A program made the position numbers and the translations under genes. From RYN-122 sp963761655 (GTDB taxonomy: Bacteria; Actinomycetota; Actinomycetes; Mycobacteriales; SCTD01), in assembly GCA_963761655.1 (NCBI GenBank), contig CAVXHI010000011.1:186001-250000 (forward strand): 64,000 nt of DNA, in the 5' to 3' direction. The notes under the pieces are model-generated. The model was not told the origin of the DNA, made no database searches, and worked only from the letters and a program-made list of their open reading frames with translations. Shown piece by piece: positions 1 to 7,676 of the stretch. Numbering within the stretch: position 1 is the first letter of the stretch; every line of letters starts with the position of its first letter.

Positions 1-536
1 AGCCAGGAGGCGGCGTCGCTGGCGCCCTTGGCCCGGTTCGCCGACGTCGAGGTGGCGAGCAGGTCGAGGGGGTCGTTCGCCAGCGCCACCCGCTCCTGCC
101 ACGGCCAGGTCGCCGCCCCGAGCTGCCAGGCGTCGGCCAGCGCCACGACGTGGTCGATCTCGACCTGTCCCCCGCCGCGCACGTGCGCGACGTCCCGGCC
201 CGTGTACGGGTCGTGCAGGGTCCCGCTGAGCACCACGCAGCCGCGCGTGCCCTCCTTGAGGACGACGTCGTCGAGGTCGCGCCGCAGGACGTCGTTGCGG
301 GTGTCGCACCCGTTGCGGTCGGCGTCGGCCCAGGGCTGGCCGAACTGCGCCCGGTCGTACCCGGTCAGCGGCCCGCGGCCCTGCACGCGCAGGGTGCCGA
401 GCAGGGCCGACGCCGAGGACGGGCGCGGTGCCGGCGTCGGCGCGGGGGCGGCGACAGGGTCGACGGTGCACCCGGCGACCAGGAGGAGGGCGAGGAGCCT
501 AGGCCGCAGCGCCGAGCCACTGCTCCCGCACGTCAC
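1..536 (-). CDS. HNH endonuclease-family lipoprotein (3' end outside window)
   Basis: The reading frame from GTG at 536 starts with a short positive segment, a hydrophobic stretch and a lipobox (VAGC, Cys about residue 23), so an exported lipoprotein is predicted. The mature part contains the core of the HNH/DUF1524-like secreted nuclease family: QPWADADRNGCDTRNDVL, then a VEIDHVVALADAW block holding the catalytic His, then a downstream NRAKGASDAA block. The last residues are cut off by the window edge. The start lies inside the upstream DUF3817 gene, so translation is probably coupled to it. The family call is firm from the motif order; the substrate is unknown. Confidence 0.8.
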   Translation of the reverse strand, partial: MTCGSSGSALRPRLLALLLVAGCTVDPVAAPAPTPAPRPSSASALLGTLRVQGRGPLTGYDRAQFGQPWADADRNGCDTRNDVLRRDLDDVVLKEGTRGCVVLSGTLHDPYTGRDVAHVRGGGQVEIDHVVALADAWQLGAATWPWQERVALANDPLDLLATSTSANRAKGASDAASW

Positions 537-819
537 GCGTCACCCGCCGCTCGACCCACAGGGCGAGGACCGGGACGGCGCCCCCGGCCGCGATGAGCAG
601 CATGCGCAGCGGCTGCCACCCGGTGCGCCGGGCGAGGTCGACCATGGCGACCAGGTAGACGGCGAACAGCCAGCCGTGGACGGTCCACAGGAAGCGCGTG
701 ACCTCGCGGAAGCCGGTGTGGTCGAGCGGGTAGGTCAGGACGCACGACGCCAGGAGCCAGACGCCGGTCGTGATGGCGACGACCCGGTAGCGCAGCAGGG
801 CGCTCGCGATGCCCTTCAC
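499..819 (-). CDS. DUF3817 integral membrane protein
   Basis: This is a 106-residue membrane protein with about three hydrophobic helices. The central HTGFREVTRFLWTVHGWLF segment is typical of actinobacterial DUF3817 proteins, whose function is unknown. GTG at 819 overlaps the TGA of the upstream gene in a GTGA junction, so the two are translationally coupled. The next gene, the HNH lipoprotein, starts within its 3' end. The family call is confident. Confidence 0.85.
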   Translation of the reverse strand: MKGIASALLRYRVVAITTGVWLLASCVLTYPLDHTGFREVTRFLWTVHGWLFAVYLVAMVDLARRTGWQPLRMLLIAAGGAVPVLALWVERRVTRDVREQWLGAAA

Positions 820-1169
820 CGCTGCGCCTGGTCGCGGGCGTGCAGCTCGGCGAGGCGGCGGTTGTAGGCGGCGAGCTCGGGGTCGTCGTCGAAGGTGTCG
901 ACGACCACCGGGACGGAGGGCGTGTCGTCGACAGGCAGCACCGTCGCCTCGCTCCGGCCCTCCAGGGTGTCCACCATCTCCTTGGCCCACAGGAAGACGG
1001 CGAACGCGGCGAACAGCCACCACTCGAAGGCGTAGCTCCAGTTGAGGACGCGGCCGGAGTCCTGGGCCCGGTGCAGCTGCCAGCGGCCGGCCTCGACGCA
1101 GACGACCACCGCGGCGACCGCGACGACGTGCAGGGCGAGCCACCCGGGGGTGAACAGCCTGCGGACCAT
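816..1169 (-). CDS. small membrane protein of unknown function
   Basis: The 117-residue product has two predicted membrane segments, about residues 10-30 and 45-63, and an acidic cytoplasmic tail (DDTPSVPVVVDTFDDDPELA). It heads the compact operon with DUF3817 and the HNH lipoprotein, overlapping DUF3817 by 4 bases. I do not recognise a named family. The pairing with a DUF3817 gene suggests a membrane-associated role only. Confidence 0.7.
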   Translation of the reverse strand: MVRRLFTPGWLALHVVAVAAVVVCVEAGRWQLHRAQDSGRVLNWSYAFEWWLFAAFAVFLWAKEMVDTLEGRSEATVLPVDDTPSVPVVVDTFDDDPELAAYNRRLAELHARDQAQR

Positions 1170-1198
1170 GTCCCGACCCTACCGGCGCACGGTCCGCC

Positions 1199-1257
1199 CG
1201 GCCTGCTGTGCGGCGACCGGATGTCCGTGGCCTGCTGTCCGGGGCCTGCTGTCCGGG
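1199..1257. repeat. imperfect short repeats of GGCCTGCTGT(C/G)CGG
   Basis: Three closely spaced copies of a 13-14 bp unit lie in the divergent intergenic region. The first copy reads GTGCGG at its end and the other two read GTCCGG. The array sits between the membrane-protein operon on the minus strand and the histidine phosphatase on the plus strand, next to the palindrome at 1291. Its role is unknown; it could be slippage DNA or a protein-binding array. Confidence 0.5.
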
Positions 1258-1290
1258 CCTCCTGTGTGGGGGCGTCGTCCAGGGGCAGGA

Positions 1291-1316
1291 CCACCCTCGT
1301 GTCGACACGAGGGTGG
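1291..1316. promoter_or_regulatory. perfect 26-bp palindrome over the phosphatase start
   Basis: The 13-base half-site CCACCCTCGTGTC is followed directly by its exact reverse complement, with no spacer. The centre is GTCGAC. It covers the GTG (1299) chosen as start of the phosphatase gene and lies in a divergent intergenic region, as expected for the operator of a dimeric repressor. It could also fold as an mRNA hairpin that hides the start codon. Confidence 0.55.
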
Positions 1317-2027
1317 CCCCGGGGGCTGTGGGTGGTCCGCCACGGCGAGAGCGCGGGCAACGTCGCGCGCGACGCCGCCGAGGCGCAGGAGCTCGAGCGG
1401 ATCGACATCGCCCAGCGCGACATGGACGTGCCGCTGTCGGAGCTCGGCGAGCAGCAGGCGGCGGCGCTCGGCCGCTGGACCGCGCGGCAGGACGACCGCC
1501 CCACCACCGTCTGGGTCTCGCCGTACCTGCGGGCGCAGGAGACGGCCCGCCTCGCGGTGGCCGCGGCCGGCCTCGACGTCCGCGTCCGGGTGGACGAGCG
1601 GCTGCGCGAGCGCGAGTTCGGCGTCCTGGACGGCTTGACCCGCAAGGGCATCACCACCCTGTTCCCGGACGAGTCCGAGCGCCGGACCCGCCTCGGCAAG
1701 TTCTTCCACCGCCCGCCGGGCGGCGAGTCCTGGGCGGACGTCGCCCTGCGAGTGCGCGCCGTCCTCGACGAGATCCGCAGCCACGAGCAGGACGAGCGCG
1801 TCGTGGTCGTCGCGCACCAGGTCGTGGTGCTCGTCGTCCGCTACGTCGTCGAAGGCATGTCCGAGGCGGAGGTGCTCGAGGTCGACCGGCAGGGCGAGGT
1901 CGCCAACTGCTCGGTCACCTCCTACGCGTTCGACACCGGCGAGCCGGTGCTCACCCGCTACAACGCCGTCAGCGAGCAGGACGCCCCCACCACCACGGAG
2001 CCGGACGTGCCGCATGCACCACGCTGA
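1299..2027 (+). CDS. histidine phosphatase (phosphoglycerate-mutase) family protein
   Basis: The 242-residue protein carries the phosphohistidine motif RHGE at about residues 14-17, a second Arg-containing segment (SPYLRAQETA), the acid ELRERxFG-like block DERLREREFG, and the second catalytic His in VVVAHQ. This is the branch-1 histidine phosphatase fold; the substrate cannot be told. GTG at 1299 is chosen because AGGGGCAGGA lies about 8 bases upstream and no ATG fits. A shorter start at GTG 1332 is possible. Its 3' end overlaps the nnrD start by 14 bases, so the two are co-transcribed. Confidence 0.85.
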   Translation: MSTRGWPRGLWVVRHGESAGNVARDAAEAQELERIDIAQRDMDVPLSELGEQQAAALGRWTARQDDRPTTVWVSPYLRAQETARLAVAAAGLDVRVRVDERLREREFGVLDGLTRKGITTLFPDESERRTRLGKFFHRPPGGESWADVALRVRAVLDEIRSHEQDERVVVVAHQVVVLVVRYVVEGMSEAEVLEVDRQGEVANCSVTSYAFDTGEPVLTRYNAVSEQDAPTTTEPDVPHAPR

Positions 2028-2872
2028 CGTCGTCACACCCCGCCTGCTCCGCGACTGGGCGCTCCCCGAACCGAGCGACGACGGCGACAAGCACGCCCGC
2101 GGCACCGTCCTCGTCGTCGGGGGCGCGGACTCGACCCCGGGCGCCGTCCTGCTGGCCGGGCTGGCCTGCCTGCGCGTCGGAGCCGGCCGCCTGCAGGTCG
2201 CGACCGTGCGGGCGACCCAGGTCGCCCTCGGCGTCGCGCTGCCCGAGGCGATGGTGCTCGGGCTGCCCGCGACGTCCGGCGGATCGCTGTCGGTCGACGC
2301 CGCCGACGACGTCGTGCAGGCCGCGGAGTCGGCCGCCGTCGTCGTCCTCGGGCCCGGGCTGATCGGGACGGACGACGTCGGCGCCCTGCTGCGGGCCGTC
2401 CTGCCGCGGGTCGGCCAGGCCTCGGTCGTCCTGGACGCCGTCGCCCTGACCGCGCTCGCGCAGTGCCCCGAGCTGTGCGAGCCCGCTGTACGGCCGGCTG
2501 GTCCTCACCCCGAACGCCGGCGAGACCAAGGCGCTCAGCGGCAGCGACGAGCCGCTCGACGTCCCGCAGCTCGCCGCCCGCTACGGCGCGGTCGTGGCCG
2601 CGTCCCGCGAGGTGGCCTCCCCCGACGGCCGCTGGTGGTCCTCCGAGACCGGCGGCATCGGCCTCGGGACCTCCGGGTCGGGCGACGTCCTCGCCGGTGT
2701 CGTCGGCGGGCTGCTCGCCCGCGGCTGCACCGCCGAGCAGGCCGCGGTCTGGGGCCAGTACGTCCACGCCGCGGCCGGCGACCGGCTGGCCGCCAACCAG
2801 GGCCGCACCGGCTACCTCGCCCGCGAGCTCCTCGACGAGCTCGTGCCCGTGCTGTCGGGGCTCCGGAGCTAG
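2014..2872 (+). pseudogene. nnrD: ADP-dependent NAD(P)H-hydrate dehydratase, frameshifted
   Basis: NnrD repairs damaged hydrated NAD(P)H. The first part (KHARGTVLVVGGADSTPGA through the VVLGPGL block) reads from ATG 2014. Near 2480-2487 the frame shifts by one base, apparently an extra C in GAGCCCGCTG. The rest (YGRLVLTPNAGET, then the catalytic GTSGSGDVLAG loop, ending at 2872) continues in the next frame. With the shift corrected the protein has the family's normal length of about 285 residues. It is either a true lesion or a sequencing error; since NnrD is normally conserved, an error is quite possible. Its stop overlaps the convergent PP2C stop. Confidence 0.8.
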
Positions 2873-3546
2873 CCGGCGGGCCGGTCCAGGTCGACGACGA
2901 CGACGGTCACGTTGTCTCGGCCACCGGCCTCGACGGCCGCCTCGACGAGCAGCCGGGCGGCGTCCTCGGGGGACCCGGTGCCGAGCAGCCGCGCGAGGCC
3001 GTCGTCGTCGACCTCGCTGGTCAGCCCGTCGGTGCACAGGAGCAGCCGTCCCCGGGCGTCGACCTCCACCTCGCCCGGCTCCGGCGGCGTCGCGCGCCCG
3101 AGTCCGAGCGCCCGGGTGAGCCGGTACTGGCCGGGGTGCGTCCGGGCCTGCGCCTCGGTGAGGTGGCCGAGCGCGAGCAGCTCCTCGGCCTGGTTGTGGT
3201 CGCGGGTCAGCTGCTGCAGGGCGCCGTCCCCGAGCAGGTAGGCCCGGCTGTCACCGGCCCAGCGCACCTGCAGCCGCTCCCCCAGCAGCACGGCGTGCAC
3301 CAGCGTCGTCCCCATGTCGGGCAGCTCCGGCGTGGTCGCGGCGAGGACGGCGGCGTGCGCCGCCTCCACCACGACTGCCGGCTCGGCGGCGAGAGCGGCG
3401 TCGGCCGCGGCCCGCGCCGCGACCTCACCGCCCGCGTGCCCGCCCATCCCGTCGGCGACCACCCACGTGCTGGCCGACAAGGCGTAGGCGTCCTCGTTGC
3501 CCTCGCGGACGCGTCCGGTGCGGGTCGCGGCCGCTGCGCTGCTCAT
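2869..3546 (-). CDS. PP2C-family serine/threonine phosphatase
   Basis: This 225-residue soluble protein phosphatase has all the PP2C metal-binding blocks in order: REGNEDA (Asp about 19), VADGMGGHAGGE (Asp about 32), GDSRAYLL, LLCTDGL, and GGRDNVTVVVV near the C terminus. It resembles the catalytic domain of PstP-like enzymes but has no membrane anchor, so it is likely cytosolic. It would remove phosphate from proteins modified by Ser/Thr kinases; no kinase gene is adjacent. It converges on nnrD with overlapping stop codons. Confidence 0.9.
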   Translation of the reverse strand: MSSAAAATRTGRVREGNEDAYALSASTWVVADGMGGHAGGEVAARAAADAALAAEPAVVVEAAHAAVLAATTPELPDMGTTLVHAVLLGERLQVRWAGDSRAYLLGDGALQQLTRDHNQAEELLALGHLTEAQARTHPGQYRLTRALGLGRATPPEPGEVEVDARGRLLLCTDGLTSEVDDDGLARLLGTGSPEDAARLLVEAAVEAGGRDNVTVVVVDLDRPAG

Positions 3547-3566
3547 GGGGGCAGTCTGCCCGCAGG

Positions 3567-5126
3567 TCAGCAGCGGAACTGCGCGACCAGGCCCTGCAGG
3601 TGCGCCGAGACGCCGGACAGCTCCGCGGCGGCCTCGGCGGTCGTGACCGCACCGGCGTCGGTGCTGACCGCCGTGCGGCTGAGGGTGGCGAGCGTGCCGA
3701 CGACGTCCTGCGAGCCGGCCGCGGCCTCGTTCACCGCACGGCTGATCTCGTTGGTCGTGGCCGTCTGCTCCTCGACCGCCCCCGCGATGGTCGTCTGCGT
3801 GTCGGAGATCCGGTCGACGATCTCGGTGATCCGGCCGATCGCGGCCACGGCCGACTCGGTGTCGGTCTGGATCGCGGAGATGCGGCGGGTGATGTCGGCG
3901 GTGGCCCGCGCGGTCTCCTGCGCCAGCTCCTTGACCTCCCCGGCGACGACGGCGAACCCCTTGCCGCTCTCACCGGCACGGGCGGCCTCGATGGTCGCGT
4001 TGAGGGCGAGCAGGTTGGTCTGCTCGGCGATCGCGGAGATGGTCCGGATGACGTCGCCGATCTCGGCGGACGAGCTCCCGAGCTGCACGACGGCGTCGTT
4101 GGTGTCGCGGACGATGCCGACGGCCTCGCCGGCCACCCCGGCGGCGTCGCTGGCGCCCTGGGCGATCTCACGGATGGAGGCGGCCATCTCGTCGGCGCCG
4201 CCGGACAGGGCGGCGACCGAGGAGGAGACCTGCTGGGCCGCACCGGCGGCGCGGTCGCTCTGCTCGGCGGCGTCGCGGGCGCTCTCGGTCAGCTCCGCGG
4301 AGCTGCCGGACAGCCGGGCCGCCGCGGACTCGAGCTGGGCCGTGGACGCCCCGATGCCGCCGAGGGCGGACGCGAAGCGCTCGACCGTGCGGTCGAGGGC
4401 GCCCGAGAGCCGGCCGACCTCGTCGGTGGAGGTGGAGCCGATGCGCTGCGTGAGGTCGCCCTCGGCGACGGCGTCGAGGACCTCGACGGCGCGGTGCAGG
4501 GGGACCGTCACGGCGCGGGTGATCAGGCGGGCGAGCACGGCGAGCAGGAGCAGGGCGAGCAGCAGCAGGCCGAGGACGAGGTGGCGGGCCGTCGAGGCGG
4601 CGTCGGCGGCGTTCGCCTGAGCCGCGACGATCTCCTTCGCGACGGTCTCGTGGATGGCGCCGAGCTGGTCGTCGACGACGTGGTTGCGCTCGCCGATCTC
4701 GCCCTCGCGGGCCACCAGGGCGCTCTGCTTCTTCTCCGCCGTCGCGACCCAGGTCCGGACGAAGTCGGTGAACGCGGTGATCGCCGGACCGACGGCCTCG
4801 ACCTCGGCGCGGACGTCGGCGGGCAGGCCGGGCTCCAGGGTCTCGGCGTAGATCTCCTCGACGGTGGCGGCGTCCTCGACGAGCTCCGCGCTGATGGAGG
4901 CGACGTCCGGCTCGAGCAGCGAGCGGTAGGCGCTCACCTTGAGCTCGCTCTCGCGGGTGTCCAGGTGGTTCAGCGAGGCCTCGAGCCGGAACAGCCGGCC
5001 GCGGGCGGCGTCGGCCTGGCTCACCGCCGAGACCGAGTGCAGCCCGACCGCACCGAGGACGCCGGCGACGACGAGGGACAGGAGCGTGAGGAGGCCGATC
5101 TTGCGGCCGACACTGAGGGAGGACAT
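3567..5126 (-). CDS. methyl-accepting chemotaxis protein
   Basis: This 519-residue transmembrane chemoreceptor has a first membrane helix at about residues 10-30 and an extracytoplasmic four-helix sensor region at about 35-180. A second helix spans about 182-204, followed by a HAMP linker and a long coiled-coil signalling domain. The hairpin tip (EQTNLLALNATIEAARAGE, about residues 363-382) is the invariant CheA/CheW-binding segment. The ligand is unknown because the sensor is generic. No che or flagellar genes are nearby, so it probably signals to an array encoded elsewhere. Confidence 0.95.
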   Translation of the reverse strand: MSSLSVGRKIGLLTLLSLVVAGVLGAVGLHSVSAVSQADAARGRLFRLEASLNHLDTRESELKVSAYRSLLEPDVASISAELVEDAATVEEIYAETLEPGLPADVRAEVEAVGPAITAFTDFVRTWVATAEKKQSALVAREGEIGERNHVVDDQLGAIHETVAKEIVAAQANAADAASTARHLVLGLLLLALLLLAVLARLITRAVTVPLHRAVEVLDAVAEGDLTQRIGSTSTDEVGRLSGALDRTVERFASALGGIGASTAQLESAAARLSGSSAELTESARDAAEQSDRAAGAAQQVSSSVAALSGGADEMAASIREIAQGASDAAGVAGEAVGIVRDTNDAVVQLGSSSAEIGDVIRTISAIAEQTNLLALNATIEAARAGESGKGFAVVAGEVKELAQETARATADITRRISAIQTDTESAVAAIGRITEIVDRISDTQTTIAGAVEEQTATTNEISRAVNEAAAGSQDVVGTLATLSRTAVSTDAGAVTTAEAAAELSGVSAHLQGLVAQFRC

Positions 5127-5239
5127 GCCTCCCCTGTCGGCGGTGCCGGTCGTCTGTGTAGCCCGGATCTCGGTGTGGCGCGGGCAGCAGTCGGGGTAGA
5201 GCCGTACCGACCTGCCCCTGAGCTCTCCGAGGAGTCCGC

Positions 5240-5428
5240 ATGACCGAGCCCGCCACGACCGCAGGTACGACCGAGCCCGCCGGCGCCGGCGTCTCCGACG
5301 AGGAGATGAAGAGCGAGGTCGCCGAGCAGACGAGCAGCGACCTCGCCGTCGAGGAGGTCTTCGAGGAGGAGAAGGACGGCGCCGTCAGCGACGTCGAGGC
5401 CGCCAAGGGCGGCACGCCGCAGCCGTAG
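5240..5428 (+). CDS. small acidic protein of unknown function
   Basis: The 62-residue product is rich in Glu, Asp, Thr and Ala (for example EEVFEEEKDG) and has no hydrophobic segment, so it is likely a disordered cytosolic protein. A CGAGGAG ribosome site lies 8 bases before the ATG. It stands alone between the divergent chemoreceptor and the convergent acyl-CoA dehydrogenase. No family is recognised. Confidence 0.55.
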   Translation: MTEPATTAGTTEPAGAGVSDEEMKSEVAEQTSSDLAVEEVFEEEKDGAVSDVEAAKGGTPQP

Positions 5429-5458
5429 TGCCGGGGAGCGGCTCGGGCTGCGGGTCGA

Positions 5459-6601
5459 CTACAGCCCGAGCCGCTTCGCCACGACCTCGTCCATGATCTC
5501 GTCCGTGCCGCCGCCGATCCGCAGGATGCGGCTGTCGCGGTAGTGCCGCTCCACCTCGGTCTCGCGCATGTAGCCGAGGCCCCCGAACAGCTGCACCGCC
5601 TCGTCGACGACCTCGTCGCACGCCAGGCACGCCGTGTTCTTGGCCATGCTGACCTCGGTGACGGCGTCGCCGGTCTCCATCCACAGCTCCATCGCCGCGC
5701 GGGTGCAGGTCCTGGCCTCCCAGGTGCGCCGGGCCATCCGCGCCACCTTGTGCCGGACCAGCTGCCGGCTCGCCAGGGGCCGCCCGAAGGTCTCCCGGTC
5801 CTGCACCCACTGCAGGGTCAGGTCGAGGCAGCGCTGCGCGGTGGCGTAGGCCTGCACGGCGAGCCCGAGCCGCTCGCTCTGGAACTGCTGCACGATCTGC
5901 AGGAAGCCCGAGCCCTCCTCGCCCACGAGGTTCGAGGCCGGCACGCGGACGCCGTCGAAGGACAGCTCCGCGGTGTCGCTGCAGCGCCAGCCCATCTTGT
6001 CCAGGGGACCGCTGACGGTGAAGCCCGGGGTGCCGCGGTCCACCACCAGCAGGCTGAGTCCGCCGTAGCCGGGCTCGCCCGTGCGGACCGCCACCGTGTA
6101 GAAGTCGGCCCGGACGCCGCTCGTGATGTAGGTCTTGCTGCCGTCGACGACGTAGGAGTCGCCGTCCCGGACCGCGCGGGTGCGCAGCCCCGCGACGTCG
6201 CTGCCGCCTCCCGGCTCGGTGATCGCGAGGGCGCCGATGAGCTCGCCGGCGAGGGTGGGGCGGACGTAGCGGTCGACGAGGTCGGGACTGCCGTTGCGGG
6301 CGAGGTGGGGGCAGGCGATCCCGTGGGTGAACAGGCTCGCGACGACGCCGCCCGAGCCGCCGCCGAGCAGCAGCTCCTCGGTGAGGACCGCGACGTCGAC
6401 CGCGTCCCCGCCGCTGCCACCGACCTCCTCCGGGAACCCGAGCCCGAGCAGACCGGCGTCGGCGAACGTCCTGTGCAGGGACCGGGGCAGCTGCCCGTCG
6501 GCCTCCCACTGCGACATGTGGGGCGCGACCTCCTTCGCGACGACGTCGCGGCACAGGGCGCGCAGCGCGACCCGCTCTTCGGTGTCCCACAGGCCGGTCA
6601 T
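5459..6601 (-). CDS. acyl-CoA dehydrogenase
   Basis: This 380-residue FAD enzyme would catalyse alpha,beta-dehydrogenation of an acyl-CoA. Typical blocks are ALAITEPGGGSDVAGLRT (FAD/substrate loop), KTYITSGVRADFYTVAVRTG, QDRETFGRPLASRQ, and the C-terminal RILRIGGGTDEIM. The position that holds the catalytic Glu in medium-chain enzymes is Gly here, as in long-chain or isovaleryl-type members that use a Glu elsewhere. ATG at 6601 sits only 24 bases from the divergent TetR start, so the TetR protein probably controls it. Confidence 0.92.
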   Translation of the reverse strand: MTGLWDTEERVALRALCRDVVAKEVAPHMSQWEADGQLPRSLHRTFADAGLLGLGFPEEVGGSGGDAVDVAVLTEELLLGGGSGGVVASLFTHGIACPHLARNGSPDLVDRYVRPTLAGELIGALAITEPGGGSDVAGLRTRAVRDGDSYVVDGSKTYITSGVRADFYTVAVRTGEPGYGGLSLLVVDRGTPGFTVSGPLDKMGWRCSDTAELSFDGVRVPASNLVGEEGSGFLQIVQQFQSERLGLAVQAYATAQRCLDLTLQWVQDRETFGRPLASRQLVRHKVARMARRTWEARTCTRAAMELWMETGDAVTEVSMAKNTACLACDEVVDEAVQLFGGLGYMRETEVERHYRDSRILRIGGGTDEIMDEVVAKRLGL

Positions 6602-6625
6602 GTGAACGGACGTTAGCGTGGCGCC

Positions 6626-7183
6626 ATGGCAGGTCCCCCCCGACGCGAGCTGGTGCTGGCCGCCGCCGCCGACCTGTTCCACGCGAAGGGCTACCACGCG
6701 GTCGGGATCGACGACATCGGTGCAGCCGCGGGCATCAGCGGGCCCGGCGTCTACCGCCACTTCCGCGGCAAGCAGGCGCTGCTCGGCGCCCTCTGCGACC
6801 GGGCCATGACGCGCATGCTCGAGGGCGCCCGCCGCACCCGCGACGAGCACGACGACCCGGCCGCCGCCCTCGAGGCCCTGGTCGACCTGCACGTGTCGTT
6901 CGCCGTCGACGAGCGGGTGCTGCTCGGGGTGTGGGTGCGCGAGCAGCGGGCCCTCGACGACGACGTCCGCCGCTCGCTGCGCCGTTCGCAGCGCGAGTAC
7001 GAGCAGGTCTGGCGCGGTCCGGCCACCGCACTGCGGCAGGACCTGTCCCCCGCCGAGGCCGGCGTCGTCGTCGTCGCCGCCCTGGCGCTGCTCAACGCGA
7101 CCGCCGTGGCCGACGTCGACGTGCCGGCCCCTCGGCTGAAGGTCCTGCTGAGGGGGACAGCGCTGTCCGCGCTCAGGGGTTGA
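6626..7183 (+). CDS. TetR/AcrR family transcriptional regulator
   Basis: The 185-residue repressor has an N-terminal helix-turn-helix (AVGIDDIGAAAGISGPGVYRHF, about residues 25-46) and an all-alpha ligand domain. The recognition helix resembles that of regulators of lipid or steroid catabolism (KstR2/FadR-like). It is divergent from one acyl-CoA dehydrogenase and convergent with a thioesterase-dehydrogenase pair, so an acyl-CoA effector is a reasonable inference. Its 3' end overlaps the thioesterase gene by 11 bases. Confidence 0.9.
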   Translation: MAGPPRRELVLAAAADLFHAKGYHAVGIDDIGAAAGISGPGVYRHFRGKQALLGALCDRAMTRMLEGARRTRDEHDDPAAALEALVDLHVSFAVDERVLLGVWVREQRALDDDVRRSLRRSQREYEQVWRGPATALRQDLSPAEAGVVVVAALALLNATAVADVDVPAPRLKVLLRGTALSALRG

Positions 7184-7676
7184 CCGGCTCCTGACCGGTC
7201 GCGACGGCGGCCGTGAAGTGCGACAGCGGCACCTCGAGGAACAGGCCGGAGCCCCGGACCGTCGGGACGCCCTCGCTGTCCTTGCCCGTGCAGGACACCC
7301 AGATCTTGCGGCCGTCGACGCTCTCGACCCGGCCGCGCACCTCGTAGGGCCGCCCGAGCAGCACCGGCTTGAGGTACTCGACCTCGAGCTTGCGCGTCAC
7401 CCCGGGCTTGCGGACGACGTACAGCAGGTAGCCGAGCAGGTCGTCCACCACCGTGGCGACGGCGCCTCCGTGGGCGATCCCGGGGGCGCCGCTCTGCGCC
7501 TGCGTGAACACGTGCGACGTCACGACCTCGTCGCCGTCGCGGCGCGTCGTCAGGTGGAAGCCGTGCTCGGCGTCCGGGCCGCACCCGAGGCAGGTCGGGT
7601 AGTGCGGCGGGAGGACGTCGGCACCGAGGTCCCCCCGGATGCTCTGCAGGTGACCCCGGACGAGGTCCTCAGACAC
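7173..7676 (-). CDS. PaaI-family hotdog thioesterase
   Basis: The 167-residue protein is likely an acyl-CoA thioesterase with the hotdog fold. The block GIAHGGAVATVVDDLLG is the HGG...D/E active-site helix of the PaaI/YbgC-like group, and a Cys-containing CLGCGPDAEHG segment precedes it. It starts inside the 3' end of the upstream acyl-CoA dehydrogenase (8-base overlap), so the two form an operon for fatty acyl-CoA turnover. Confidence 0.88.
   Translation of the reverse strand: MSEDLVRGHLQSIRGDLGADVLPPHYPTCLGCGPDAEHGFHLTTRRDGDEVVTSHVFTQAQSGAPGIAHGGAVATVVDDLLGYLLYVVRKPGVTRKLEVEYLKPVLLGRPYEVRGRVESVDGRKIWVSCTGKDSEGVPTVRGSGLFLEVPLSHFTAAVATGQEPVNP

Noticed and set aside
28..867. Long plus-strand open frame over the HNH lipoprotein and DUF3817 region
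   Set aside because: The minus strand has clear family motifs (IDHVVALADAW, lipobox, DUF3817). The plus frame is an antisense shadow caused by high GC.
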